A DNA stretch of 64,000 nt from Lentzea californiensis (GCF_024648825.1 NZ_JANBBE010000003.1:1-64000), one strand, 5' to 3'; shown: positions 24,543 to 35,400, counted from the first letter of the stretch. The notes: generated by a model from the sequence alone, not told the origin. Numbers and translations: made by a program.

Positions 24543-26066
24543 ATGACCGCGATGCCGCGGTACCGCACCGACCAGAGCCCACGCGCGCTGGCAACCCGCC
24601 TGCGTGCCCTCCGCACCGCCCGCGTCCCCGTCGCCTGCCACGTCTACGCCGGACTTTCCGCCCCGGTGCCGACGTCCGCCCTCCACGCGCGCATCACCCA
24701 CGCCATGGCGCGCGCGTTCGTGGCGGGCACGTCGGCGGACGTGCCCCGCTTCGAACCGCCGCCCTCCGCCCAGCTGCGCCTGCTGACCGCCGCCAGCTGG
24801 GGCCGCCTCGACGGCGCGGGCCCGGACATGACGACTTTCCCGGTCGATCTGGCCTCCGAGCTGTGGTGGCGCGTGCACGAACGCGCGCTCGGCTCGGTGC
24901 GCGCGCTCGGGTCGTCGCGCTCGTCTGACCGTGAGGTCGGGTCGTCGCGCACGCCGGAACGCGCGCTTGGTTCGTCGCGTGCGCCGGGGGGCGGGCTCGG
25001 ATCGTCGCGCATGCCTGGCCGTGGACTCGGTTCGTCGCGCTCGCCGGAACATGCGGTCGGCTCGTCGCGCACTCCGGAACGTGGGTCTGGTTCGTCGGGC
25101 GGGCCTGACCGCGCGCTCGGTTCGTGGCACGCGCCGGAAACTGGGCCTGGTTCGTCGCGCGTGCAGGAGGGCGGGCCCGGCTTGTTGCGCATGCCCGAAC
25201 GCCGCCTGGCCTGCGATCTGTTGCTGCGCCTGGGATACCCGCACCGCGCGGCCGAGGTGATCGGCCTGAGCGTGATCGACCCGCGCAAGCACGTGCTCTC
25301 ACCCGACCTGGCCCTCGAGCAACTCGCCGTCCTGCGCTGCCACCTCCCGTCCTCCGCCGTGGAGGCGATGGCGTTGCGCGGCGCCAGGTCCGGCCTCCCG
25401 CCCGAGACGCGGCGCGACCTGGCTCTGCTCGTGGTGTTCCGCAACGCCGCCCGCGGTGCCGACTCCACCTCGATGCAGGCCGCCGCCGCGCTGGCGACCA
25501 AGGCGTCGTCCGAGCTGCCGCAGAACGGCTTCACCGGCCTGCTGAACCGGGCGCGCCTGCACCGCGCGCTCGCCGCGGTCCCGTTCGTGCGGCGCGACAT
25601 CGTGGAGACCCACCGGCTCCTGGGCCGGGCGCTGGAGTCGCTGACTTCGATCACCCCGGTCGCCGAGATGGACCGGCTGGCGTGGGCTGACGAGGCCTAC
25701 GCCCTGTACGCGTTCCTCGTGCGCACCCACCTCACCGTCGGCCTCGGCCAGCGCGCCGCCGGCTACGCCGACGAACTGGCCGAGCTCAGTCCGGGCGACG
25801 ACAGGACGTGGGCGTTGCAGGGCGATGCGCTGGCCGCGTGTGGTCAGCTGGACGCAGCGCTCGACGCCTATGGCCGGGGCATCGCGCTCGGTGGGTGGGG
25901 TGCGGCGCGTGCCGCGTACCTCCGCGCCTTCGTGCTGGAGCGGCTTGGGCGGGTGGCTGAGGCGGCCGAGGACTACGTGCTGTCCCAGCGGATCGATCCG
26001 ACCTCGTCGGTGGTGGCGGGGACGGTCGAGCGGGCCTTACCTGGCGCCAGGTATGCAGTGGGCTGA
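24543..26066 (+). CDS. Tetratricopeptide-like protein with an internal decapeptide repeat (507 aa)
   Basis: ATG 24543 follows an AGGGAGG ribosome-binding site. The N-terminal 115 residues are alpha-helical with no known family. Residues 121-220 are ten tandem decapeptides of the type xLGSSRxPER. From about residue 222 the protein is helical. Its last about 150 residues look like TPR repeats (RAAGYADELAELSPGDDRTWALQGDALAACGQLDAALDAYGRG). It is cytoplasmic by appearance, with function unknown. Its partner is the upstream ArsR-like gene. Relatives without the repeat would show that the repeat is a recent insertion in a linker. Confidence 0.8.
   Translation: MTAMPRYRTDQSPRALATRLRALRTARVPVACHVYAGLSAPVPTSALHARITHAMARAFVAGTSADVPRFEPPPSAQLRLLTAASWGRLDGAGPDMTTFPVDLASELWWRVHERALGSVRALGSSRSSDREVGSSRTPERALGSSRAPGGGLGSSRMPGRGLGSSRSPEHAVGSSRTPERGSGSSGGPDRALGSWHAPETGPGSSRVQEGGPGLLRMPERRLACDLLLRLGYPHRAAEVIGLSVIDPRKHVLSPDLALEQLAVLRCHLPSSAVEAMALRGARSGLPPETRRDLALLVVFRNAARGADSTSMQAAAALATKASSELPQNGFTGLLNRARLHRALAAVPFVRRDIVETHRLLGRALESLTSITPVAEMDRLAWADEAYALYAFLVRTHLTVGLGQRAAGYADELAELSPGDDRTWALQGDALAACGQLDAALDAYGRGIALGGWGAARAAYLRAFVLERLGRVAEAAEDYVLSQRIDPTSSVVAGTVERALPGARYAVG
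24903..25202 (+). repeat. In-frame 30-bp minisatellite, ten units
   Basis: Ten 30-bp units encode ALGSSRSSDR, EVGSSRTPER, ALGSSRAPGG, GLGSSRMPGR, GLGSSRSPEH, AVGSSRTPER, GSGSSGGPDR, ALGSWHAPET, GPGSSRVQEG and GPGLLRMPER. The core GGTTCGTCGCGC is conserved at DNA level while the ends vary. Degeneration increases toward the 3' units. The period is a multiple of three, so all frames stay open on both strands. Confidence 0.93.
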
Positions 26067-26234
26067 CGCGGTGCCTACCGCTCCTCCGCGCGATTCCTCC
26101 TTACGCAACGCGCGAACCCCGGATTTGGTTCCCGCTCTGTCCACAGGCTTCGTTCTTTGTCCACAGGCTGCGCCGACGGGAGTTTGGCCGCTGTCCAGTG
26201 ACGTTGACCAGCGCTTCAGCGGCCAGTGACTCGG

Positions 26235-28040
26235 TTAGCGGGCGTCGGCTGTCACCAGTAATCGCAGGTGTGCGGCTAGCCAGGTGGTGGGGGCTGGGGA
26301 GTCGGCGAACGCTGTTACGCGGGTCGCTGCTGTTCGTAGGCCTGCGTTGTGCAGGTGGGCGCCTACCTCTCGTACTCGGGCCAGCAGGCTGTCCGTCAGG
26401 TGGTCCAGGCCTCGGTGGGCCGCCTCGGCCAGCACCGTCAGGGCGCTGTCGACCGTTGCGCTCAGCGGGTCGGAGGCTGTGGTGCCTGGTGACAGAGGTT
26501 GCGGTGTTGTGTCTGTCGCCAGGTCTGGGACGGTCACGCCTGTGGGGGTCAGGACGGCCAGCGGGTCTACTACCAGTGTGCCGCGGTGCCTGCGGACTGT
26601 GCCGGTGATCGTTGTCGGGCTTGCGCGTAACGCCGTTGTCAGTGCGTCCAGGGCTTGTGGTGCTACTGCTCGGTGTGTCGCCTCCAGGCGGCACGTCGTG
26701 CCGGTGGGGCCGTGGAGGGTTGCGGTTAGGCGTTGTGCGGCTGGGTCGTAGGCGAGGTCGGTCACCTCGGTGACGCGGACTGCGCGGACCAGTTCTGCCT
26801 CGACCCTTGCGCGGACCTGGCGTGGCGGTAGTTCGGCCAGGTGTGCGGCGGCTGCTTCGTAGTCGTCGATCACCAGGGCCTGTGGGAGGTGGTCCCAGGC
26901 CGTGCCGACGGGGGTGAGCGAGGTTTTGGCTACTCGGCTGGTTTTCAGCGCTACCGCGCGGCTTGCGCTGCGGGTTGCCGACTCGGACACCACGTTCGAC
27001 GCCGCCAGCCGTTGGACGGTGCGCAGGGGAGTGTTGCGCTGCACCAGTACTACGTCGCCTGATGCCAAGTAGACGTCGGCTGCGTTCTCCGCGCGCTGGC
27101 GGGCGCCTAGCGCGGTCAGGCGGACGCGTTTCAGCGGGGTTTCCGCCGGCTCGTCCGGGCCGAGGATTTCGGCGCGTGGGCCGGTGGCGGTGGTGCGGGC
27201 GTGCAGTTCTGTCAGCAGGGCCGCGAAATGTTCTCCCTCGTAGTCCGCGCTGCGGCCGCGGTACGCGGTCAGTTGGGCGAGCAGGTCGGTGATCACGGCG
27301 GCCGGCCAGTGCAGGCGTTGTGCCGTCAGGTCGCGGTGCAGGCGTTGCCAGGCCACGTCGAGCACCTCGCTTGCGTTCGTGGCGCCGTCCAGCAGCAACT
27401 GGTCCAGCAGATCGGTGACGGCGGTCAGATCTGTTGCCGTGGTGGGGGATCCGCCCACGTCGACCGTGTCGGTGCCCTGTTCGTCGGCCTCGCGGAAGGC
27501 CCACACCGCCAGCGCCGTCGCCTCGTCCTTGTTGACCGCGTCCGTGTGGACGTAGGACAGGTCGCCGGGCACCAGGAACGTGACCGTGCAGGTGGGGAGT
27601 TCCGCCTGTGCCGTCTGGTCCTGCGTGGTCGGGCGGCGGAGCTTCGCGCGGTAGCCGGCCTGGTGTGCCCTGCGGGCTCGGCGCAGCGTTCGTTCGCCCA
27701 TCAACGCCACGAGGTCCGCGTCCGGCACCACGCCCGGCGACCAGAGTTCGGCGGGTGCGCTCGCCTCCTGCGTGCGTTGGTAGGCGAGGACTACCGCGAT
27801 GCGGTGCCGGCAGACGCCCGCCGCCCCGCAGCTGCAGCCGGCGGCGTCGAGTGCGATGCCCGGCGGCAGGGTGGTCGTGGTGCCGTCCGGGAACTTGCCC
27901 TGGACGGCGCCGGTGGGATCGGTGTCAAGCGCAGGAACAACGCCCGCGTCTAGTTCCTTGACGGCACGTTTCACCAGACCTCGGTTGGCCAGCGCCGCGA
28001 GCGCGTCCGGGGTCAGTGCCATCAGGTCGGGTCTGGTCAC
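26235..28040 (-). CDS. SWIM zinc-finger protein (YehQ-like position)
   Basis: 601 aa. GTG 28040 overlaps the VWA gene stop (GTGA); a longer open frame upstream lacks support. The SWIM zinc site CxCx5CxH is at residues 69-79 (CSCGAAGVCRHR). The rest is a long uncharacterised alpha/beta region. SWIM domains bind DNA or proteins. It is the last gene of the MoxR/VWA operon and corresponds to the SWIM protein YehQ at the end of the E. coli yeh locus. Confidence 0.87.
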   Translation of the reverse strand: MTRPDLMALTPDALAALANRGLVKRAVKELDAGVVPALDTDPTGAVQGKFPDGTTTTLPPGIALDAAGCSCGAAGVCRHRIAVVLAYQRTQEASAPAELWSPGVVPDADLVALMGERTLRRARRAHQAGYRAKLRRPTTQDQTAQAELPTCTVTFLVPGDLSYVHTDAVNKDEATALAVWAFREADEQGTDTVDVGGSPTTATDLTAVTDLLDQLLLDGATNASEVLDVAWQRLHRDLTAQRLHWPAAVITDLLAQLTAYRGRSADYEGEHFAALLTELHARTTATGPRAEILGPDEPAETPLKRVRLTALGARQRAENAADVYLASGDVVLVQRNTPLRTVQRLAASNVVSESATRSASRAVALKTSRVAKTSLTPVGTAWDHLPQALVIDDYEAAAAHLAELPPRQVRARVEAELVRAVRVTEVTDLAYDPAAQRLTATLHGPTGTTCRLEATHRAVAPQALDALTTALRASPTTITGTVRRHRGTLVVDPLAVLTPTGVTVPDLATDTTPQPLSPGTTASDPLSATVDSALTVLAEAAHRGLDHLTDSLLARVREVGAHLHNAGLRTAATRVTAFADSPAPTTWLAAHLRLLVTADAR

Positions 28041-29140
28041 CTGAGTTTCTCCGCAACGAACTCCGCCAGCTGGCCAGGGGTCATCGCGCCCACGTGGGCG
28101 CCGACGTTCGCGAGGCGCTGGCCCAAAGCCCTGTCGTAGTCCGGGTTCGCTTCGTCGTCCAGCGCGGCCAGGCACAGCACGTGGGTGCCCTGCTCGCACA
28201 GGCCCTTGACCGTGCGCACCAGGCGCTCCTCGCTGCCGCCCTCGTAGAAGTCGCTGATGATCGCGACGATCGACCGGCGCGGGCTGTCCACGAGCTCGGC
28301 GCCGTACGCGACGGCCTTGGCGATGTCCGTGCCGCCGCCGAGCTGCACCTTCATCAGCAGCTCCACCGGGTCCGTCACGTCCGAGGTCAGGTCGACCACG
28401 TTCGTGTCGAACGCGACCAGGTGCGTCTTGAGCCCTGGCAGCCCCCACAGGCACGCCGCCGTGACGGCCGAGTGGATCACCGAGCTGGTCATCGATCCCG
28501 ACTGGTCCACCAGCAGGACCACCTGCCACTGCTCCAGGTGCCGTGTGGTGCGCGAGACGAACTTCGGGTGCTCGATCGCGAGCTTGCGCTCGTCGGGCTG
28601 GTAGCGCTGGAGGTTCGCCCTGATCGTCGAGCGGAAGTCGAAGTTGCGCGAGTTCTTGTGGATGCTCGGCCTACGGGACTTCGTGCCGCTGAACGCCGTG
28701 CGCACCTCCGTCTTCAGCTTCTCCATCAACTGTTTCACGACCGCCTCGACGATCTTGCGGGCCATCGCGAGCACGGCGGGGTTCATCAGGTGCTTGGTCC
28801 GCAGCACCGCGCGCAGCAACGCCGGGTTCGGCTCGATCCGTTGCAGCACTTCGGGATCCGTGACGATATCGGTGATCTCGTAGCGCTCGACCGCGTCGCG
28901 CTCCAGTCGTTCGATCGTCTCCCGCGGGAACAGGGTGTGCACCTCGTCCAGCCAGTCGACGGTCTGCAGCACCGAGTCCTCGCTGCCGCCCTTGCGCACA
29001 CCGCGTTCGGCCAGCTCGGGATCACGCCCGTAGAGCCACTCCAGCGCCGTGTCCCGGCGGGCCGCGTCGCCCTGCAGGCCCCCGGTGCAGCGTGACGCCG
29101 GCTCGCCGAGGATCAGCCGCCAGCGTTCCAGGTCCGTCAT
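28037..29140 (-). CDS. VWA domain protein (YehP-like position)
   Basis: 367 aa; the ATG 29140 start is chosen because it overlaps the previous stop. The N-terminal about 190 residues are helical. The C-terminal von Willebrand A domain has the MIDAS motif DQSGSM (about residue 211), a conserved Thr in GGGTDIAKA and the Asp of ISDFYEGG. MIDAS VWA proteins act as metal-dependent adaptors for MoxR AAA ATPases, delivering substrates for remodelling. Cytoplasmic. Confidence 0.92.
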   Translation of the reverse strand: MTDLERWRLILGEPASRCTGGLQGDAARRDTALEWLYGRDPELAERGVRKGGSEDSVLQTVDWLDEVHTLFPRETIERLERDAVERYEITDIVTDPEVLQRIEPNPALLRAVLRTKHLMNPAVLAMARKIVEAVVKQLMEKLKTEVRTAFSGTKSRRPSIHKNSRNFDFRSTIRANLQRYQPDERKLAIEHPKFVSRTTRHLEQWQVVLLVDQSGSMTSSVIHSAVTAACLWGLPGLKTHLVAFDTNVVDLTSDVTDPVELLMKVQLGGGTDIAKAVAYGAELVDSPRRSIVAIISDFYEGGSEERLVRTVKGLCEQGTHVLCLAALDDEANPDYDRALGQRLANVGAHVGAMTPGQLAEFVAEKLR

Positions 29141-31338
29141 GCCAGCCCGCCCTTCACCAGCAACGCGTCCACGCGCTTCTCGATCGCCATCGCCTCCGCC
29201 ACGCTGATCGGATCGGCCGTGAGGCGGGTGACGCCCTTCACGCTGCCCTCGACACCGCGATGGGCGAGCACGGTGGCCGCGATCGTTTCCCTTTCCCTGG
29301 GCGGGAAGTAGCTGAAGGCGAGCCGCAACGCGGGCAACGCCACCAGGAACTCGTCCTCGTCCATGGCGCTGACCAGTTCGTCGAGCACCCCGACCAGGTC
29401 CGGGCTCGCCAGCACCTCTTCGCGCGCCACCGCGAACAGCCCGGTGAGCCAGTCGCCGAGCGCCTCGACGTTCCTGATCTTGTGCACGTCCGGCTGGGAA
29501 CCGAGCGCCCAGGCGAGCCCTAGCGCCGCGCCGCGCAGGTCCGGCGGTGCCTGCACGTCGTTGCTCACCCTGGTCGCGACGCCGGTGACGTCCGCGACGT
29601 CCAGCGACAGCGCGGACTTGGCGTGCAGCACCGCGTCCCTCGTCGCCGCCATCGCCTTGAGGCGGTGCGGATCGGCCGGAGCGGGCCCGCCGTGCAGACC
29701 CTCGATCAGCCACAGCACCCGCGCCGTGCCGACGTCGATCACCGAGCCCAGCAACGGGTCCTTCTTCGTGCCGAACAACCTGTCGTGGCGCCACAGCCCG
29801 AGCACACCGCTCAGCACACTGCCCAGTGCCGCCAGGTCACCCGTGTCCCGGACGCCCTCGTTGAGCGTCTGCTTGACCCTGCCGGACAACGCCGAGATCC
29901 CGCACAGCACCGCGTCGAACAGGATCGCGGCCAGCTCTTCGAGCTGCGCGTGCCGGGAGCGGCGTTCCAGCGCCACCCCGGCCGCCTCCTCCAGCGTGGC
30001 ACCGTTCTCGGCGGCCTCGATCAACGCGGCCAGCCGTTGCTCGACCGGCCGTAGCGTCCACTGCTCGTCCAGCTCGGGCTGCGCGCCCTCGGACGGACCG
30101 CTCGTGCGCTCGAAGCCGGGGATCCGCAGCACCCGCAGGCGGTGCAGGATCCTGCTGCGCTCCAACGCTTCCGGGTTCGTGAGGTCGAGCGCGACCTTGC
30201 CCTGCTGGTCGAGCCCGTGCGTCCGCAGCAACTCCTGCACGGCGTTGACCAGCGGCGGCGCGGGAGTGCTCGGGTGCAACCGGCCGACCTTGCCGCCCCG
30301 CAACGCCCCGATCATCTCGACCAACGCCGGGTGCGCGCCGGGCTGCAGCGTGCCGCGCCGCGTCCACGGCGGCGGCTGCGTCAGGTCCTCGGAGATCAAC
30401 GCGCTGGTCAGCCCGTCGAGCACGTCCGTGCGCGCCAGGTTCTCGTGCCCGCGCAACCGCGCGAGCGCGCCGGCCTGGGTGCGCGCCGCGATGAGGTCGG
30501 CCGTCGACACGGGCTGCTGCCTGCGGCGCAGCCTTGTCGCCACCGACTCGACCAGCCAGTCCGCCGCGCGCTGCGACCCGGTCTCCCAGACCTGCTGGTA
30601 GTAGCCGGGCGACGGCATCCCCGACTGGTAGCCGGTGAACGCGTCCAGCCGTGCGTGCGAATACGGCACGAGATAGCTCGCGCCCCGTTCGCGTTCGGGC
30701 ACCTCGGGCCACTCGGTGCCGCCGTCGAGCTGTGCCTTGAGCGCGGCCGTGTGGAAACCACCGGTGATCACGACGACGGGCCTGTCACCCGCGTCGTGCA
30801 CCGCCGCCCGAACCCAGCGCGCCATGTACTCCTCACGCGCCGAGTCGCCCTCGTCCGCGGTCGCCGTGCCGCGCAGCAGGTCGAAGTACTCGGCCATGCC
30901 CTTCGGCTCGGTCTCGCACTCGAAGAGGTGGTCCCACAGCATGTCGACGTTGTCGACCGAGAACTCCCGGCACAACCGCTCGACGACCTCGGTGTAGCGC
31001 AGCTCCGCGTCCGCGTACCTGTTGCTGACGTCGCGGAACGCCTCGTGCCACGCGGGCAGGTCGATGAACCTGACCTCGGCACCGCACCGGCGGGCCTCGG
31101 TGACCGCCACCCACTCCGGCGAGTAGTCGCAGAACGGCGACCACGACGCGTGCTGGTCCGAGTAGCTGAACAACGCGACGGGCAGCTCGTGCCCGAGCAG
31201 CAACTCGTCGATGCGCTCGTTGAAGTCGGCGGGACCCTCGATGAGCACGTACGCGGGCTGCTGCCGCTCGATGGTGGCGGCGACGATGCGGGCACAGGCG
31301 GGACTGTGGTGCCGGACGCCGACGAACACGGCCCCCAT
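29137..31338 (-). CDS. DUF5682-type protein, TIKI/TraB-like N-terminus (YehM-like position)
   Basis: 733 aa; ATG 31338 overlaps the MoxR stop (TGATG). The N-terminus carries GVRHHSP (residues 7-13) and VLIEGPADF (about 31-39), with VVITGGFHT near residue 190. This is a pattern like the TIKI/TraB/erythromycin-esterase superfamily (GxxH...E...GxxH), so a metal-dependent hydrolase domain is possible. The remaining about 450 residues are helical. I recall this as the family found next to MoxR-VWA pairs; the enzymatic assignment is inference. Confidence 0.82.
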   Translation of the reverse strand: MGAVFVGVRHHSPACARIVAATIERQQPAYVLIEGPADFNERIDELLLGHELPVALFSYSDQHASWSPFCDYSPEWVAVTEARRCGAEVRFIDLPAWHEAFRDVSNRYADAELRYTEVVERLCREFSVDNVDMLWDHLFECETEPKGMAEYFDLLRGTATADEGDSAREEYMARWVRAAVHDAGDRPVVVITGGFHTAALKAQLDGGTEWPEVPERERGASYLVPYSHARLDAFTGYQSGMPSPGYYQQVWETGSQRAADWLVESVATRLRRRQQPVSTADLIAARTQAGALARLRGHENLARTDVLDGLTSALISEDLTQPPPWTRRGTLQPGAHPALVEMIGALRGGKVGRLHPSTPAPPLVNAVQELLRTHGLDQQGKVALDLTNPEALERSRILHRLRVLRIPGFERTSGPSEGAQPELDEQWTLRPVEQRLAALIEAAENGATLEEAAGVALERRSRHAQLEELAAILFDAVLCGISALSGRVKQTLNEGVRDTGDLAALGSVLSGVLGLWRHDRLFGTKKDPLLGSVIDVGTARVLWLIEGLHGGPAPADPHRLKAMAATRDAVLHAKSALSLDVADVTGVATRVSNDVQAPPDLRGAALGLAWALGSQPDVHKIRNVEALGDWLTGLFAVAREEVLASPDLVGVLDELVSAMDEDEFLVALPALRLAFSYFPPRERETIAATVLAHRGVEGSVKGVTRLTADPISVAEAMAIEKRVDALLVKGGLA

Positions 31339-32408
31339 CAGCCGGGCAGCAGGTGACGGGCGCGGTGCAGCTCCTGCCACTGCGCGCCCTTGCGCCGCGA
31401 CGCGTGCTGCTCCAGGTAGCGCCGCAGCCGCGCCAGGTCCTCCGCGTTGTCCTTCGCCGCCGTGCCCGCCAGGCACTCCACGACGTCCGCGGCCGAACCG
31501 ACCTCACCGCGCAGGAACCAGCCGCGCAGACCGACCGCGTGCGCCACCGAGACCGCCTCGGCCGTGCTCATCACGGTCGTGAGCCTGTCGCCGCCCTCGC
31601 GCAGATCGCGGAACGTGCGGACCAGGACCTCCAGCACGTCACGCCTCGGCGCGAGCTCCACACCGGAGCGTTCCAGCAGCTTCGCGGCCTCCTGCTCGAC
31701 CAGCGCGAGCTCGGTGTCGAAGTCCGCGATCGGGAACACCGTCTCGAAGTTGAACCGCCGCTTGAGCGCGGCGCTCATCTCGTTGACGCCCCTGTCCCGC
31801 GTGTTCGCCGTGGCGATCACGTTGAACCCGTCCTGCGCGAACACCATGCCGTCCGGGCCGCTCAGCTCACCGATCGCCATCACGCGGTCGGACAGCATCG
31901 ACAGCATGCAGTCCTGGACCTCCAGCGGGCAGCGGGTGATCTCCTCGAACCGGACGATCTTGCCCTCGGCCATGCCCCGCAACATCGGCGCCGGCACCAG
32001 CGAGCGCGCCGACGGCCCCTCCGAGACCAGCAGCGCGTAGTTCCACGAGTACTTGATCTGGTCCTCGGTCGTGGCCGCGCCGCCCTGGATCGTCAGCGTC
32101 GACTCGCCGCACACCGCCGCCGCGATCAGCTCGGACAGCAACGACTTCGCCGTGCCCGGCTCACCGACGAGCATCAGGCCGCGGCTGGTCGCGAGCGTGA
32201 CCAGCGCCCGGTCCACCAGGGACGGGTCGCCCACGAACTTCTTGACGACGCCCCGCTTCTCGTCGCCCACCACGAACTTGCGCGCGGCGTCGAGGCTCAG
32301 CGCCCAGCCCGGCGGCTTGGGTGCGGTGTCGGCGTCCCGCAGGCGCGCGAGCTCGTCGGCGTAGCGAACCTCGGCGGGAGGACGCTGCATCGTCTGGGTG
32401 CTGGTCAT
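31338..32408 (-). CDS. MoxR-family AAA+ ATPase (YehL-like position)
   Basis: 356 aa; ATG 32408 gives ATGA overlap with the DUF4132 gene. Walker A GEPGTAKS is at residues 82-89, the Walker B-like segment is IVRFEEITR, sensor 1 is VIATANTRDRGV, and the arginine-finger region is SAALKRRFNFETVFPI. MoxR ATPases form hexamers that remodel protein complexes together with VWA partners. It is the only AAA protein of the operon and presumably its motor. Confidence 0.93.
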   Translation of the reverse strand: MTSTQTMQRPPAEVRYADELARLRDADTAPKPPGWALSLDAARKFVVGDEKRGVVKKFVGDPSLVDRALVTLATSRGLMLVGEPGTAKSLLSELIAAAVCGESTLTIQGGAATTEDQIKYSWNYALLVSEGPSARSLVPAPMLRGMAEGKIVRFEEITRCPLEVQDCMLSMLSDRVMAIGELSGPDGMVFAQDGFNVIATANTRDRGVNEMSAALKRRFNFETVFPIADFDTELALVEQEAAKLLERSGVELAPRRDVLEVLVRTFRDLREGGDRLTTVMSTAEAVSVAHAVGLRGWFLRGEVGSAADVVECLAGTAAKDNAEDLARLRRYLEQHASRRKGAQWQELHRARHLLPG

Positions 32409-35400
32409 GACTGCAGGGACTCCAGTTCGGAGAGGATCTCGGAGAGGGTGATCGGGTCGATCGCGAAGGTGGCCGGGGCGTCCCGCGGCGCGGACCACGT
32501 GCCGTGACCGCTGGGCGAGAACCACATGTCGCTGAAACCGACCTCGGGGAAGACGTCCATGGCGCCCACCGCGATGCCGGGGTCCATCGCCGCGACGAGC
32601 GCGCCGCCGCCCGGGAACGGCCGGGTGATCCAGCACTCGACGCCCGCGTCCTGCGGCTCGCCGCGCACCCAGCCCCTCTTGGTGAGGCCGAGGATCTTCC
32701 CGATCGGGTACGGGGTGTCGCAGGACTTCTTCAGCCGGGGGAGGACGTCCTCTCCGGACGCCACCAGGTGGACCGGGCGGCCCAGCTGCGGGAACGGCTG
32801 GAGGATCTCGTAGTCGGCGAAGACCTCACCCCACGCCGCCGCCGCGTCCCGCAGGTCGACCGCGTGCGCCACGCGCACGACCGCGGTCTCGGGCAGCGTG
32901 AACTCGTCGTCGTTCGCGTCGGCCAGCGTGCGGTCCTCGGCCAGGCGGAAGGAGGCACCCTCACCGGTGATCCACACCAGCCGGCGGACCAGGTGCCACA
33001 GCAGCGGATGGGCGGCCAGCACCGTGTGGAACTCCTCGGCGGTCCAGGTGCGCTGGTTGACCATGGCCCGTTCGAGCCGCTGGATCTGATCCGACGCGAT
33101 GGTGCGGACGTCCTTCTTCAACGCCATGAACCGCTTGTGCTCCAGCGGCGCCTGTTCCTGGTCGTCCTTCGCACCGGGCTTCGGCAGATCCTTGCGGCGC
33201 TTGCCGTCCGGGTCCAGCACGAACGGCTTGAGCTGCTCGTCGAAGCCGACCGTGAACTGCCGCGGGCCGTAGTCGACCACCAGGGTCGCGGCGTCGTCGA
33301 GACCCAGGCGCGGGACCAGCCGGTCCGACAGCTGGTCGCGGGACAGGCCGAGCTCGGCCGCGATCTGGGCGACCTTCTCCTGGGCCTTGGACTTGAGGCC
33401 CTTGAACGACACCTTCTCGGCGATGCCGTTGAGGTGGGACAGCGCCACCTCGGTGCCGATGTCGGCGAGGACGTCGAGACCCGTGACAGCACGTGCGTGC
33501 TGGCTTTGGCCCGGCCAGTTGCGGATCAACGGTGACAGCGCGCGCACCGTCGAGTCGTCGCCGAACCAGCCGAGCGCGCTCAGCGCCCAGCTCTCCTTCG
33601 GCGGAGCGCCTGCCTGTTCCCACGCCTGGAACGCGGCCCAGGCGAACGCCGCCAGCGAATCGCGGTCGAGCGCTTCGCGGACGATCGGCAGCCCCGCGTA
33701 GAGCTCGCCGGGCTTGGACAGCGCGGCCGTCATCAGCAGATGACCGGCGGCCTCCGCGGACAGCGCGTGCCGGCGATCCGCCAGCAGGACCTGCGGCAGC
33801 AGGCGCGTGTCCGCCCACTCGCCGATCGCCGGCAGCTTCGCGGGCAGCACGTCGACCGGGTCGACCGACAGCACGACGCCGATCGCGGCCTCGGCACCGC
33901 ACTCCCCGGCGATCGCGGCCACGTCGACACCGAGGTTGTTGTTCAGGTGCCGCAGCGCTGCCTCGGCGTTGCGGCGGGGGACACCGGCCTTCCCGGCGGC
34001 CGCCGGGATGAGCAGACGGGCGGCCTGCTCGCGGTGGCGGGCCAGCCACTCGAGGCCCCAGCGCCGGGCGGACTTGGTCCGGGCGAACCAGTCGGCCATC
34101 TGCGTGGCCACCTCGGCCGTCGCGAACGGCATCAGCAGCGTCCCGGTCGCCGCGGGAGCGGACTGGACGTGCCGGAGCAGCGGCGGTGCGGCGTCGACCC
34201 CGAACCGGGCGGCCAGGTTCTTGCCCCACTCCTCGACGCCCCAGCTGTAGTTCGGCGTCCAGTCCGCGAGCAGGTGCCGCACCTCGTCGTCGGGCGCGAG
34301 GAGGAACAGGTCGTTGTCGTAGTAGTCGAAGACGCCGGCCAGGTACTCCTTGAGCAACTTGCGCCAGTCACGTTGGTCCTGCAGCCATGAAGAGCCGGAC
34401 GCCAGCCACTCGGCTTGCTCGCCGGGCAGCCAGCTCACCGCCGGCTCCTGCAGCGGAAGGTTCTCCAGCACCACGGGCTTCACCGGCTTGCGGCGGTGCA
34501 GCCACGACGGCGAGGCCAGCAGCGGTGGCAGCTGGTCCGCGCTCCCCTCCGGCACGATCGCCTCGGCGGACTCGGCGAGCAGCGCGGCGACCTCACCTGG
34601 CACGGTCAGGTGCGGGTTGCTCCGCAGGTGGACGTTCAGCAGCCGGCGCACGGCCTCATCCGACGACGCGCGCTCGGCCAGCAGCCGCGCCGCCCTCACG
34701 GGGAACGCCCTCATCGCGGACACCGCGGCGGGCAGCACGTTCTTCCCGTCCAGCCGGTCGAGCAGGATCGTGAACGCCTCGTCGGTCGGCAGAGCCGCGA
34801 GCACGGTCAACGCCTGTTTGCGGCCTCCCGTCCGCTGGTGGTAGCTGTCGGAGTCGAGCTCCTTCGCGAGCAACGGCGCGACGGCCGGCCCCAGCACGTA
34901 CACCGCCGTGTAAAGCACGAACGCCGATGTCGTGAGCGATTCGTCGATGGCCCTGAAGTCCTCGAGGCTGCGGGCGCTGCTCGTCAGCATCCACCAGCGG
35001 CTCCGCGTGTACCGGTACTTGCGAACCTCGGTGAACCAGTCCGCCCGCTCGGGGATCAGGTAGCAGCGGAGTTCCTGCCCGGTCTCCGACTCGCCGAACT
35101 CCTCCAGCGCGCTCTCGGCGGCCGCGCGCTCCTCGGGGGCCGCGACGGCGATCGCGTACCGGACGGCGGTGAGCATCAGACCTTCCGGTTCGCCGATCGT
35201 CGTGTGGAAGTTGCCGGTGCGGTACCGCAGGCCGATCCCGGTCCACCTGCCGTGCTGGTTCCGCAGGTCGCAGTACGCGAGGCTCGCGAGCTGGACGACC
35301 GCGGTGGTGGCGAAGGCGAGGCCGTGGTCGGCGATCCAGGCGTGCACGGCGGGCACGCTCGCCTTCGTGATGGCCGCGATCGCCGCCGCCCCGACGGGAT

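Noticed and set aside
24903-25202. Regular 30-bp repeats suggestive of a CRISPR array
   Set aside because: Units are contiguous without unique spacers, remain in frame inside a clear gene, and no cas genes are nearby.
26137-26172. TGTCCACAGGCT direct repeat between convergent genes as a DnaA-box cluster or origin
   Set aside because: Only two imperfect copies occur, with no AT-rich element and no dnaA or dnaN neighbourhood.
28041-28529. Upstream extension of the SWIM protein to 764 residues
   Set aside because: It is antisense-free but overlaps the VWA gene in another frame. GTG 28040 gives the GTGA coupling used throughout the operon.
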